Shown in pieces: positions 35,680 through 44,565 of a stretch of DNA of 64,000 bases. The notes below the pieces were generated by a model. The model made no database searches, had not been told where the DNA came from, and was given only the letters and a program-made list of their open reading frames with translations. Position 1 is the stretch's first letter. Every line of letters starts with the position of its first letter. Source of the stretch: an uncultured Dorea sp. (lineage in GTDB: Bacteria; Bacillota; Clostridia; Lachnospirales; Lachnospiraceae); contig CAJURK010000008.1 in the NCBI GenBank assembly GCA_910588745.1, positions 1-64,000 of the forward strand, read 5' to 3'. Made by a program: the position numbers and the translations under genes.

Positions 35680-36486
35680 ATGATCCCGGAAATTCCGGCG
35701 TCACATAAAATCATGTTACCTGCGCAGAGAATTACCCTAATTAAAGACATTCTTCTTGACAAAAAATCAATTGACACCTCCACTTTAAGCGATTACCTGG
35801 AGGTCAGCGAAGTTACCATCCGAAAATATTTCGACCAATTGGAAAAAGAAGGATTTTTAAAAAAAGTTCACGGCGGCGCCGTCCTAAATTCCGAAGAGAA
35901 TATACCCGCCTCTTCTGCCAAAGAGGACGCCCTGTCCCACAATGAAATCTGTATTGCCCTATCCGCTTCCGATCTAGTTGACGATGGGGACAGTATTTTC
36001 ATCGGTTCCGGAAGTCTTTGCTTTGCCCTGGCCGCTCATCTGCATGCAAAAAAGGAATTATCAGTTGTAACAACAAATATCAATGCCGTCCCGCATCTGC
36101 AAAAAGCCGCCTCCAACATTTATCTCCTGGGCGGCGATATTCAGAACGACGGCGACGGTTTCCTGTATTCCGGCGGCCCAAGCTGCCTGCAGCAATTATC
36201 GCGCATTTATGTAAATAAAGCTTTTTTCAGCGTAGACGCCCTCGACATGAACGCAGGAATCACAACAAACGAAGTATTTCAGATTGAACTTCTCAAAGCC
36301 GTAACCCAAATTGCAGCACAGCCTGTCATACTGGCTTCCAGCCATATATTCGACCGGATTGCTCTGCATCGGTTCGGCCCGCTTCAATCGTTTCCGCTTT
36401 ATGTTACCGATAATCAGATCCCTGATTCTTACAAGAATTATTTCTACAGCAATAACGTCAAATTAATATCTGCTTATAATATTTAA
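35680..36486 (+). CDS. DeoR-family transcriptional regulator (cluster B)
   Basis: A 268-aa regulator. The N-terminal helix-turn-helix 'TSTLSDYLEVSEVTIRKYFDQLEKEGFLKKVHGGAVL' is DeoR-type, and the C-terminal DeoRC fold has 'LVDDGDSIFIGSGSLCFALAAHL'. Such repressors usually sense phosphorylated sugars. It is divergent from cluster B and probably controls it through the TTTCG repeats. The start is uncertain: AAAGG lies almost directly before the ATG at 35680, and ATG at 35713 has no clear Shine-Dalgarno sequence. Confidence 0.85.
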   Translation: MIPEIPASHKIMLPAQRITLIKDILLDKKSIDTSTLSDYLEVSEVTIRKYFDQLEKEGFLKKVHGGAVLNSEENIPASSAKEDALSHNEICIALSASDLVDDGDSIFIGSGSLCFALAAHLHAKKELSVVTTNINAVPHLQKAASNIYLLGGDIQNDGDGFLYSGGPSCLQQLSRIYVNKAFFSVDALDMNAGITTNEVFQIELLKAVTQIAAQPVILASSHIFDRIALHRFGPLQSFPLYVTDNQIPDSYKNYFYSNNVKLISAYNI

Positions 36487-36504
36487 CAAGGAGCCGCATA
36501 ACTC

Positions 36505-37998
36505 ATGTACGATAACGAAAATATTCTGGAACTCTCTGATTTATGTATTTCAACGGGAAAAGACTTTTATTTGAATCACATTAACCTGTACGTTCCCAAG
36601 AATAGCGTCTTTACAATTCTAGGGAATAATATGTCCGGAAAAACGCTTCTAATGAAAAGTATCTGCGGGATTACCCGGCCTGTTTCCGGACATATCATGT
36701 ATAACTCCAATCCGGTGCATTTCCGGAATGAAAATCAGGCCAGGGAACACGGCGTTTATTATTTTACCTATCAGCCGCAGATCGTTCCTTCCCTTTCTGT
36801 ACTTGAGAATCTTATTCTTGGATTAGAACACAAATTTGGCGCCCGTATCTTCCGTTCTCCCCGAAAAGCGTATCAGGCCATCTTCCATCTGCTGGAACAG
36901 TATGGGCTGACCTTTGACCTAGCTGCCAACGCCGGAGATTTGAGTTATTACCGGCAGCATCTGGTATCATTCCTCCATGCGATCTTAAGCGGCACTAAGC
37001 TCTTGATCCTTGACGAATTGATTACGTACTGTTCTCCTTCAGAACTCTTAAACCTAAAAAACTTTATTGCCAAATTATCCGCCCAGGGCGTTACGGTCAT
37101 CTGCCTCGCCCAGCACCCGAATATCCTCACCATGGAATCCGATTACTACTATTCCATGCCGCAGGCACACGAGACCAGCGCCGGCGCAATCCGACCCGTT
37201 TCTGCCGCCCAATACGCAGAATCCACAATCAAAAAGCAATATCAGCAGAACCGGTATCCCTATATTAGTATGTCTCCCGGAAAAATATTGCTGGACGCCC
37301 GCGGACTTTCATCCAAATACGCCTCCGGCAGCATATTCAATCTCTCCGTCAGGGAATCTGAAGTGATTGGAATTACCGGGAATTCTATCCCCTATACACA
37401 GCACATTTTTCATATACTGTCCGGAAAAGCAACTTCCCCCACCGGCAGGCTTTCCATCCGGGGATGTCCTGTTTCAGCGCACAGGAACCAGTCCTTCGTG
37501 CATAAAAATGTTTCTTATCTAAGCGGGGATCCTTCCGGCAACCTGGCAAAAAATCTGGACATTAAGGATAACATGTTCCTGTCGGATTATTCCTCCGTTT
37601 CCCGCAACGGATTCCTGTCACCGTCAAAAATGGCCGCGTTATCCTACGAATATGTAACGATGCTGAATATGCAGAATGTTTCCTTCCGCTCCGGCGTCGA
37701 ATATTTAAGCTCCGGAACCCAGCAGAAAATTGCCATCTCGAAGGCTTTAAATGTAGGCGCGGTTCTCTATTTTTTCCATACGCCTACGGCTTGTTTGGAT
37801 ACTGCTTCCTCTGTCGATTTTTATAATATTGTTAATTCGCTGAAACGCCATGGCCGGGGAATCTGCATTCTTTCCTACGATCCGGACGAGCTGTGCGGAG
37901 TCTGTGACAGAGTATATATTTTCAAAGAAAATGAAGAAATCCATGAAGTGAAAAACAGCCCTGCAGCCAGGCTGTACATCAAAGAAAAACTAAAATAA
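36505..37998 (+). CDS. Degenerate RbsA-like two-domain ATPase, possible regulatory protein
   Basis: A 497-aa protein with the layout of a CUT2 ATPase but damaged motifs. Domain 1 keeps Walker A (GNNMSGKT, 40-47) and Walker B ('LLILDELITY'), but the signature LSGGQ is replaced by LSYYRQHL. Domain 2 has lost the Walker A lysine ('ITGNSIPYTQHIF') and has LSSGTQQK. No permease or binding protein accompanies it. It is co-oriented with, and 18 bp from, the deoR gene. A full open frame of normal length argues against decay. I infer a sensory or regulatory role, or that it replaces RbsA under some condition; neither is shown. Confidence 0.75.
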   Translation: MYDNENILELSDLCISTGKDFYLNHINLYVPKNSVFTILGNNMSGKTLLMKSICGITRPVSGHIMYNSNPVHFRNENQAREHGVYYFTYQPQIVPSLSVLENLILGLEHKFGARIFRSPRKAYQAIFHLLEQYGLTFDLAANAGDLSYYRQHLVSFLHAILSGTKLLILDELITYCSPSELLNLKNFIAKLSAQGVTVICLAQHPNILTMESDYYYSMPQAHETSAGAIRPVSAAQYAESTIKKQYQQNRYPYISMSPGKILLDARGLSSKYASGSIFNLSVRESEVIGITGNSIPYTQHIFHILSGKATSPTGRLSIRGCPVSAHRNQSFVHKNVSYLSGDPSGNLAKNLDIKDNMFLSDYSSVSRNGFLSPSKMAALSYEYVTMLNMQNVSFRSGVEYLSSGTQQKIAISKALNVGAVLYFFHTPTACLDTASSVDFYNIVNSLKRHGRGICILSYDPDELCGVCDRVYIFKENEEIHEVKNSPAARLYIKEKLK

Positions 37999-38046
37999 AC
38001 GGGTTGCCGGAGAATGATTCCTCCATTCCCCGACAACCCGTTCTTA
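37998..38046. terminator. Bidirectional terminator between the RbsA-like gene and pfkA
   Basis: AACGGGTTGCCGG-GAATG pairs with CATTC-CCGACAACCCGTT. It serves two convergent genes. Confidence 0.75.
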
Positions 38047-38061
38047 TGAAATAACTGATGC

Positions 38062-39102
38062 TTAGAATGAGAATGTCATTGCCTTTAAGACAGCCTTTTC
38101 TTCCTCATCCAATCCATTCTGCAGCTTAAGTCCCTCTACCATATCAATATCCTTCAGTCCGCCGTCCTGACGCACGATAACCCGGTTCGTCTTACCCTCA
38201 GCCAAAGCCTGTACCGCAGCGTATCCCATACGCGTCGCTGTTACCCGGTCTCTTGCCGACGGCGCTCCGCCTCTCTGCAGATGCCCAAGAACCGTTACTC
38301 TTGGATCCAGTCCCAGTTCCGCTCGGATCATATCCGCAACCTGAGCGCCAGCGGAACCATTGCCTACCTCATCGTCCAGGCTTCCGTCCGATTTACGAGT
38401 CGCCCCCTCTGCTACGATTACCATAAAGTGTGTACGTCCTGCAAGACGCGCGCTGCGGATCTTTTCGGCAACATGCGCCTCAAAGTCCCATGGCTCTTCC
38501 GGAATCAAAACTGCCGTTGCTCCGGTGGCAATACCGACATACAGCGCCAGATTACCGGCCCGGTGGCCCATAACCTCAATAACGGAACATCTTTCATGAG
38601 ACTGCATCGTGTCGCGGATCTTATCAATTGCCTCAATTGCAGTATTAGCCGCCGTATCATAGCCAATGCTGTAATGACTGCATCCGATATCATTATCGAT
38701 CGTCCCTGGTATCCCTACCACTGAAATAGGAAATTCACTAGAAAGCGCCAATGCACCGCTGAAGGTACCGTCGCCGCCGATCGCTACCAACCCGTCTAAC
38801 CCAAACAGACGGCAATTATTGTACGCTTTCTGGCGCCCTTCCTTTGTGCGGAATTCCTGGCTGCGGGCTGTGTACAAGATTGTACCGCCCTTGTTGATAA
38901 TCCGGGCTACGTCGCCGGCCGTCATGCGGAACATATCCCCATTGATCAACCCATGCCATCCGCGGCGGATTCCAACCACCTCGATGCCCAGATACAGCGC
39001 CGTACGTACAACCGCGCGAACTGCCGCATTCATTCCCGGCGCATCGCCTCCTGAGGTCAGAACTCCAATTCGTCTTACCGCATACTTCTTTTCATTTTCC
39101 AT
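38062..39102 (-). CDS. pfkA: ATP-dependent 6-phosphofructokinase
   Basis: A ~346-aa PFK that phosphorylates fructose 6-phosphate in glycolysis. 'GVLTSGGDAPGMNAAVRAVV' and 'VAIGGDGTFSGALAL' are the nucleotide sites; the Gly in GGDG indicates ATP rather than pyrophosphate use. 'GIPGTIDNDI' carries the catalytic Asp. Start at 39102 follows GAGGTG. It is a single gene with its own promoter and terminator. It is slightly longer than the 320-aa norm, with a short N-terminal extension. Confidence 0.94.
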   Translation of the reverse strand: MENEKKYAVRRIGVLTSGGDAPGMNAAVRAVVRTALYLGIEVVGIRRGWHGLINGDMFRMTAGDVARIINKGGTILYTARSQEFRTKEGRQKAYNNCRLFGLDGLVAIGGDGTFSGALALSSEFPISVVGIPGTIDNDIGCSHYSIGYDTAANTAIEAIDKIRDTMQSHERCSVIEVMGHRAGNLALYVGIATGATAVLIPEEPWDFEAHVAEKIRSARLAGRTHFMVIVAEGATRKSDGSLDDEVGNGSAGAQVADMIRAELGLDPRVTVLGHLQRGGAPSARDRVTATRMGYAAVQALAEGKTNRVIVRQDGGLKDIDMVEGLKLQNGLDEEEKAVLKAMTFSF

Positions 39103-39159
39103 AGTCACACCTCGTTTTCAGTATCTCATGTACTTCTCCTGACTTAAATACACACAACT

Positions 39160-39188
39160 ATTGTAGCAATCAAAAAAAGATATGTCTA
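39160..39188 (-). promoter_or_regulatory. Promoter of pfkA
   Basis: TAGACA and TACAAT separated by 17 bp on the minus strand, about 60 bp before the pfkA start. Confidence 0.6.
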
Positions 39189-39263
39189 TGGTAATATTGT
39201 TAAAAAGTTGCCGGGGTTTTCGTGCATTTCGCCCTATAAACATATATTGACTTTTCCTATAAA

Positions 39264-39308
39264 TTGCGCAATGATAATAGCACACGCTGCGCATATAGGT
39301 TTGCGCAA
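39264..39308. promoter_or_regulatory. Two TTGCGCAA palindromes before the EamA gene
   Basis: Perfect 8-bp palindromes lie at 39264-39271 and 39301-39308, 37 bp apart, with TGCGCA also between them. They flank a likely -10 element (GATAAT) of the EamA gene and may be operators of an unknown regulator. Confidence 0.35.
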
Positions 39309-39340
39309 GCGTCATGATGATACAAAGGAGTTCCTGAATT

Positions 39341-40195
39341 ATGAATAAAAAACAAGCGTTAATCAGTGTGAATCTGGCTGTATTTTTATTTGCTACGGCA
39401 GCCCCCATAGCCAAAGGCTTCCAACTTCCTTCCATTGGAATTACTTTTGGTAGAGTATTTTTTTCTTCTATTACGCTGCTTTTATTTTGTCTGATGACCA
39501 GGCAGGATATCCGTGTAAAGAAAAAGTCCCATTTAGCGCTTCTTCTGGTTTGCGGACTGGTTCTTGCGCTGCACTGGTGGACTTTTCTGGGTTCCGCGCA
39601 GATTTCCACTGTGGCGATTTCTACCATTACCTTTTCCACATTTCCGCTGTTTGTAACCTTTCTAGAACCGTTCGTTTTTCATGAAAGGCTCTGCAAAGAG
39701 AATGTAATTACCGCAATTATCGTACTAATCGGCGTATTTATTACCATTCCGGAATTTACTCTGGCAAATCAGATGTCCAGGGGAATCCTTGTCGGAATGA
39801 TATCGTCCCTTGCCTATGCGGTACTTACTGTTTTAAACCGCTTTTTATCGGGACAGTACCAGAGTACGGTGGTTTCTCTTTATGAACAGGGAACCGCCGC
39901 TATTTCGCTGGCTCCCATCGTCCTAACCATGTCGCTGCGCCCGACAGGCAGGGAGCTTGGCTTGCTTTTGTTTCTCGGAATCGCTACCACCGCCCTGGCC
40001 CACACCATATTTATCAACAGCCTCAAACATATCTCGGCAGGATTGGCCGGAATCATAGCTTCCATGGAATCCGTATACGGAATTATAATTGCGCTGGCCG
40101 TATTAGGCGAAGTTCCCTCCGCCAGGGAAATCATCGGCGCTGTCATCATTATCGGCGCCGTAGTATTTGCGCAAACCCGCAAACAGGCAAAATAA
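39341..40195 (+). CDS. EamA/DMT-family membrane transporter
   Basis: A 284-aa integral membrane protein with about ten hydrophobic helices in two repeated EamA halves (for example 'LISVNLAVFLFATAAPIAKGF' and 'GILVGMISSLAYAVLTVLNRF'). Members export or import small metabolites; the substrate cannot be read from the sequence. Shine-Dalgarno AAAGGAG precedes the ATG. Confidence 0.9.
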   Translation: MNKKQALISVNLAVFLFATAAPIAKGFQLPSIGITFGRVFFSSITLLLFCLMTRQDIRVKKKSHLALLLVCGLVLALHWWTFLGSAQISTVAISTITFSTFPLFVTFLEPFVFHERLCKENVITAIIVLIGVFITIPEFTLANQMSRGILVGMISSLAYAVLTVLNRFLSGQYQSTVVSLYEQGTAAISLAPIVLTMSLRPTGRELGLLLFLGIATTALAHTIFINSLKHISAGLAGIIASMESVYGIIIALAVLGEVPSAREIIGAVIIIGAVVFAQTRKQAK

Positions 40196-40212
40196 ATCCG
40201 TTCCGCGGGATT

Positions 40213-40833
40213 TCACCAAATACATATTTTATGCCGTTCTTCCGCTTGTTCTAACGATGAATACCCGTAAAAACGCACCATGTTTTCCAGAATTTTTACG
40301 GAAAGATTTTCCCCGTTTCTGTCCATATCCCGGTACATATTCCCCAAAAGTTCTACCGTGCGGTCGGAATACGTACCCAATTCTCCCCGGGCATAGGTTT
40401 CAATCGACGTATCCCAGGACGTATCCTCATAGGAATGCAGCCTGCGCCCCCTTCCCGCCACGCCCGGATACCGCTTCGCGAATGTTTCTTCCCAGCGTAC
40501 CTGCATGGCGATTAGTTCTTCTTGCTGTTCTATTCGTTTCGGACTCCGGGCGGGGAGCCTTCCCTCGATTTCCCTATACTGCTCGGGAGCCGTACTCGCC
40601 ATCATTCTGGCGTACTTTTCAGTCAGCAGATTCCACCCGTTCTCTTCTGCCTCCCGCAAATCCCGCAGATAGCTTTCTAAGACCTCCCGGTTCCATACAA
40701 GGAATTGACTTTTCCTCATAATCTCAAAAGTCTCCCAGTTGTCCTGGCAGTCTGCCCTTCCGCCTTCATTCTTGACATTTTGAAACTGTTTCCACTCCAA
40801 TTCTACAATCTGGTTCACTAACTGTTCTTTCAT
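40213..40833 (-). CDS. DUF4125-like protein
   Basis: A 206-aa soluble protein that I recognise only as DUF4125-like ('VELEWKQFQNVKNEGGRADCQDNWETFEIMRKSQFL'). It is rich in Trp, Tyr, Arg and Glu, with no signal peptide or membrane segment. It starts 16 bp after the TPR/DUF4037 gene and the two form an operon. Function unknown. The strong conservation of acidic and aromatic residues could reflect binding of a nucleotide or RNA by the pair, but this is a guess. Confidence 0.75.
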   Translation of the reverse strand: MKEQLVNQIVELEWKQFQNVKNEGGRADCQDNWETFEIMRKSQFLVWNREVLESYLRDLREAEENGWNLLTEKYARMMASTAPEQYREIEGRLPARSPKRIEQQEELIAMQVRWEETFAKRYPGVAGRGRRLHSYEDTSWDTSIETYARGELGTYSDRTVELLGNMYRDMDRNGENLSVKILENMVRFYGYSSLEQAEERHKICIW

Positions 40834-40849
40834 TTCCCGCCCTTCTTTC

Positions 40850-42586
40850 TTATCGCCTGTTCAAGCCCCGCAGCAACTCCTGTTTCTGTATTTCCAAAAA
40901 GCCTTCCCTGCTTTCTGTCAGCCCCTGCCGGTTCAGCTCCTGCACAAACAAATTGCAGATCTGTTCTATCTGTCCGATTGTTTCTTCCGCCTGTCCGTCC
41001 TCCCGCATCCCGATCAAAACCGAGAGTTCCTTTTTCAGGGACGTCAGACATGTAAATTCTTCCAGTCCGCGCATTTTCCACTTGTAAATCGGCATATAGC
41101 TGCCATTCAGCAGATAACCCGCCTCAATTGCGCTGTTGATAAATTCCGACTTGCAAAGGTAGGCGGCCTCCCGTTCATGCCGCCTGCACATCCGGCCGAA
41201 ATTATATTGTCCGGCCTGCGCCATCTTTCCAAGAGCCTGTCCCAGCCTGCGCAGACGTATGTTCTCCGGATATGCTCCGAATTCCTTTCGTCTTTTGGTA
41301 AATTCCCCGAGCGGGTCGGTAAATATCTGCCCGTTGGTTACCGCGCCCAGCATCTCAGGTTCCATAGTCAGCCACCCGGCTTCTCCGGCTTTCGTCTCTG
41401 CATCCGGCGCCTCCATATATCCGGTATACCGTAAGAAGAAATCGTCGATACAGAGGACTCCCACTCTGCCTCCGCCCTGTTCCGTCACATTTCTTGCAGG
41501 GAATCCCATGAATTCCTTCGGCAGCTTCTCATAGTCCTCCTGAAGCCTTACGCCAATCTCTTCATAGTCCTCCTTTGTAAGCCACAGGCAAAAGGCCGGC
41601 CCAAAATCATGGTCTGTAGAATAAGCGTCGTCGTATCCCATGCATTCCGACCCTTCCCCTGCAAGTCCCGCCGCAATCCGTCCGATATATTCCGGATATT
41701 TTTCCTCCAGCATAGGCCTTCCGTATGCTTCATAATAGTTCCTGGAAATGTCCATTCCTTTCATCTTCCGGCTCTGAACCGCTTCTATCCGGCTCAAGGT
41801 ATCCCGCGCCAGTTCCAGATTTCGTTTGGTAACCCGGTATGCGTCGTTTTCCCCATAATTGGAGAAAATCTCCTCCAGGGCCTTCTCATAACAGCAAATT
41901 GCCTCTTCCAGGCGATTGCTCCGGAAATAAGCTTCCCCCAATCCGGATAAGGCGGACGCGTAATGGACATCCTTCTTCCCCTCTGTCTCTTCAAAAATCC
42001 GCGCCGCTTCTTTCATATGCCGGGTTCCCTCCGTCAGATCCTGCATCTGGAAACAAAGATTTCCAATATTGACATGCGTAATTGCTATTTCCGTCTCTGA
42101 TTTTTCCAAGGCCAAGATCAGTTCCATGGCTTTTTCCAAATCCTGCCTGGCTTCTTTTAAACGCCCGGTCTGCGCGTACAGGATACTTCGGTTATTGTAA
42201 AAGGTAGCCATCCGGTAATCCGGTTCTGCAAACTCTCTGCTGTAGATTTCATACGCCTGTTCATACTGTTCCTCCGCTTCGGAAATCTCCCCCATGGCTC
42301 TTTGAGCCGTCCCGATATTCAAAAGCATTGTAGCATAATTCGCCGTCCCCTGAATTCCCATGGCATCCGCCGTCTGCTTCGCCTGCCTGATACATTCCCT
42401 GCATTCCGCGGGTCTGCTCGTTACCCGGTAGTATCCAATCAGCTCGTTTAAAATCACAAGCGACGAAGATAAATCTCCCCATGCCTTAGCCTCAGAAAGC
42501 CCTGATTTTAAAAAACTCTCCAACTCCTTTGGGCGCTCGGCGTATACCGCGTCCAGCCGCTCCAGAAAATCATTCAACGCAAACAT
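40850..42586 (-). CDS. TPR protein with C-terminal DUF4037 (nucleotidyltransferase-like)
   Basis: A 578-aa protein. Residues ~1-280 are tetratricopeptide repeats (for example 'TFYNNRSILYAQTGRLKEARQDLEKAME', 'HYASALSGLGEAYFRSNRLEEAICCYEKALEEI'). The C-terminal half contains a DUF4037-type domain with 'ECMGYDDAYSTDHDFGPAFCLWLT', which resembles the acidic active site of nucleotidyltransferases. Start at 42586 (MFALNDF) follows GGAGGGG; the frame runs on to 42652 through the promoter leader. The partner gene is DUF4125. The biological role is unknown. Confidence 0.8.
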   Translation of the reverse strand: MFALNDFLERLDAVYAERPKELESFLKSGLSEAKAWGDLSSSLVILNELIGYYRVTSRPAECRECIRQAKQTADAMGIQGTANYATMLLNIGTAQRAMGEISEAEEQYEQAYEIYSREFAEPDYRMATFYNNRSILYAQTGRLKEARQDLEKAMELILALEKSETEIAITHVNIGNLCFQMQDLTEGTRHMKEAARIFEETEGKKDVHYASALSGLGEAYFRSNRLEEAICCYEKALEEIFSNYGENDAYRVTKRNLELARDTLSRIEAVQSRKMKGMDISRNYYEAYGRPMLEEKYPEYIGRIAAGLAGEGSECMGYDDAYSTDHDFGPAFCLWLTKEDYEEIGVRLQEDYEKLPKEFMGFPARNVTEQGGGRVGVLCIDDFFLRYTGYMEAPDAETKAGEAGWLTMEPEMLGAVTNGQIFTDPLGEFTKRRKEFGAYPENIRLRRLGQALGKMAQAGQYNFGRMCRRHEREAAYLCKSEFINSAIEAGYLLNGSYMPIYKWKMRGLEEFTCLTSLKKELSVLIGMREDGQAEETIGQIEQICNLFVQELNRQGLTESREGFLEIQKQELLRGLNRR

Positions 42587-42623
42587 CTTCCATCCCCTCC
42601 TTTGTATCCCGCTGATAATTCCT

Positions 42624-42652
42624 ATTATATGCAAAAATCTAACTTTATTCAA
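42624..42652 (-). promoter_or_regulatory. Promoter of the TPR-DUF4037/DUF4125 operon
   Basis: TTGAAT and TATAAT separated by 17 bp on the minus strand, 38 bp before the start codon. Confidence 0.7.
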
Positions 42653-42691
42653 TAAGGGGTCTCACATGGCTTCCCTAATTGCTTTGTCTGC

Positions 42692-42739
42692 TGGTTACTG
42701 TTCACATGTCACCTGCCGGACGCGGGCTGAATCAGGAGC
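42692..42739. repeat. Palindromic dispersed repeat, half copy 2
   Basis: GGTTACTGTTCACATGTCAC and CTGCCGGACGCGGGCTGAAT, then CAGGAGC, match one arm of the repeat at 14431-14583. The match stops abruptly at 42739, where the promoter region of the next two-component system begins. Confidence 0.75.
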
Positions 42740-42766
42740 CTTTGGTTTCAAAAACATAAATAGACC

Positions 42767-42795
42767 TTGATTGCATCTCTTTGACCACATATAAT
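42767..42795 (+). promoter_or_regulatory. Promoter of the first two-component system
   Basis: TTGATT and TATAAT separated by 17 bp, about 50 bp before the response-regulator start. Confidence 0.65.
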
Positions 42796-42844
42796 AATAG
42801 CACTGGTACTGCGTTGATTGATTGTGAAAGGTGCGTAAAATTGA

Positions 42845-43513
42845 ATGGCGAATATACTGATTGTGGAAGATGAAAAAAACATGCGGGATATTATTGCGGA
42901 ATATATGAAAAAGGGCGGACACACCTGCTTTACGGCGGGCGACGGAGTTGACGCGCTGATGATTTTAAAAAATGAACCTGTGGATCTGATGATTCTTGAC
43001 ATCATGATGCCCCATCTGGACGGCTTCTCTGTCTGTAAGCTGGCGCGGGAAATGAGCAGCATACCGATTATCATACTGACGGCCAAAAGCGGGGACGACG
43101 ATAAACTAAAAGGCTACGAATATGGCGCGGACGACTATATGACCAAACCTTTCAGCCCAAGAGTGCTGCTTGCAAAAACGAACGCCCTGCTGCGCCGCAC
43201 TTCCTGTATGTCCGTCGATTCCATAACCGCCGGCATGCTTACTCTGCTGCCCTCCTCGCATAATGTTTATCTGAACGGGCAGGAACTCAATCTTACGCAT
43301 ACGGAATACGAACTGCTTCATTTTTTCATGGCCAATCCCGGTCAGGTATTTACCAGGGAACAGCTCCTTACCCATATCTGGGGCTATGATTTTGAGGGGA
43401 CAACGCGAACAGTGGACGTCCATATTAAAAATCTGAGGCAAAAACTGGGGGAAGCGGGAGCCTATATTATTACCCTGATTCGTTCCGGTTACAAATTCGA
43501 GGCGACGCTATGA
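42845..43513 (+). CDS. OmpR-family response regulator 1
   Basis: A 222-aa regulator. The receiver domain has the acidic pocket ('LIVEDEKNM'), the phosphorylated Asp in 'DLMILDIMMPHLDG', Thr in 'IILTAKS' and Lys in 'DYMTKPFSP'. The C-terminal winged helix has 'LTHTEYELLHFFMANPGQVFTREQLL' and 'RTVDVHIKNLRQKL'. It overlaps the kinase gene (ATGA) and is followed by an ABC exporter operon preceded by four 11-bp repeats, its probable binding site. Confidence 0.93.
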   Translation: MANILIVEDEKNMRDIIAEYMKKGGHTCFTAGDGVDALMILKNEPVDLMILDIMMPHLDGFSVCKLAREMSSIPIIILTAKSGDDDKLKGYEYGADDYMTKPFSPRVLLAKTNALLRRTSCMSVDSITAGMLTLLPSSHNVYLNGQELNLTHTEYELLHFFMANPGQVFTREQLLTHIWGYDFEGTTRTVDVHIKNLRQKLGEAGAYIITLIRSGYKFEATL

Positions 43514-44562
43514 AAAAAGAAGATTTCAACCTCAGGACTGTGCGCAAAAAAATTCTCCTGCTTACTAAAATTGCAGGTGTACTCATCATTTTATCTTACG
43601 CGGGTTTCACAGAATCCTCTCCTTCTACCGGAACTTCCTTCTTTCTGTGGATACTGTGGGTGATTCTTTTGGTTCTGGCTCTGGACTTCTTAATCGGCCG
43701 GTTTATCTCAAAGCCTATAGAATCCCTCAATCAAACGGCGCGCCAGATGGCGGAGCTTGATTTTTCAAGCCCCTGTAAGATCGAAACAAACGACGAATTT
43801 GAAGAACTTTCCCATAGCCTGAACGTCATGGCGGACAATCTGAAGCAAGCCCTGGCCGATTTGGAACGGGAAGTCGCCAGGGAGCGGCTGTTACTGGCGG
43901 AACGCAAAGAACTGGTTGACCGCCTTTCCCACGAAATGAAAACCCCATTAGGGGTTATCCGCGCTTACGCAGAAGGGTTACAGGACGCGGCCGGAACAGA
44001 TGAACAGCAAACATACGCCGATGTCATCATTTCGGAAACCGAACGTATGGACGCCCTCATTCACACGCTCTTAGACCTGTCGGCGCTGGAAACCGGAGCG
44101 GCCAAGCTTACGCCGGAGCGTTTCGGATTTGTGGAATTTACAGAAACGGCCGCCGGAAGACTGCTGGCCGATATCCCGGACGCCAATTTCAAACTACAGT
44201 ATGATCTGCCTGAAAAGGAAGCCTTCGTGTATACAGACAAAGCCCGCATGGAACAGGTTTTAAACAACCTGATTGTGAATGCAAAAAACCATGTTATTTC
44301 AGACGGCGTCATACGGCTTTCTCTAAAAGAAAAAGACGGCTTGCTGCTGTTTTCCATTTTCAATCAGGGCAGGCAGATTCCGGCGGAAAATCTGCAAAAA
44401 ATCTGGACGAAATTTTACCGCGGCCACAGTTCCGATTATAACGGCTCCGGATTGGGCCTTGCTATTACGTCCCAGATCTTATCCATGCAGAAGCTGTCTT
44501 ACGGAGCGCGCAATCTGACGGACGGCGTGGAATTTTTCTTTTCCATCCCAACCGCAGAGTAA
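43510..44562 (+). CDS. Sensor histidine kinase 1
   Basis: A 350-aa kinase with two N-terminal membrane helices (~15-32 and ~43-64) and only a ~10-residue extracellular loop, so it probably senses a signal in the membrane or through the exporter. A HAMP domain follows. The phospho-accepting His141 is in RLSHEMKTP, and the ATPase domain has 'NNLIVNAKNHV' and 'GSGLGLAI'. Intramembrane-sensing kinases next to ABC-2 exporters often respond to antimicrobial peptides. Confidence 0.92.
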   Translation: MKKEDFNLRTVRKKILLLTKIAGVLIILSYAGFTESSPSTGTSFFLWILWVILLVLALDFLIGRFISKPIESLNQTARQMAELDFSSPCKIETNDEFEELSHSLNVMADNLKQALADLEREVARERLLLAERKELVDRLSHEMKTPLGVIRAYAEGLQDAAGTDEQQTYADVIISETERMDALIHTLLDLSALETGAAKLTPERFGFVEFTETAAGRLLADIPDANFKLQYDLPEKEAFVYTDKARMEQVLNNLIVNAKNHVISDGVIRLSLKEKDGLLLFSIFNQGRQIPAENLQKIWTKFYRGHSSDYNGSGLGLAITSQILSMQKLSYGARNLTDGVEFFFSIPTAE

Positions 44563-44565
44563 TAT

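Noticed and set aside
36505..37998. Calling the RbsA-like gene a pseudogene
   Set aside because: The frame is intact over the full family length, the gene has a normal terminator and Shine-Dalgarno sequence, and only particular motifs are altered.
39118..39639. 173-codon minus-strand frame overlapping the EamA gene and the pfkA promoter
   Set aside because: It runs antisense to a clear membrane-transporter gene and has no family features.
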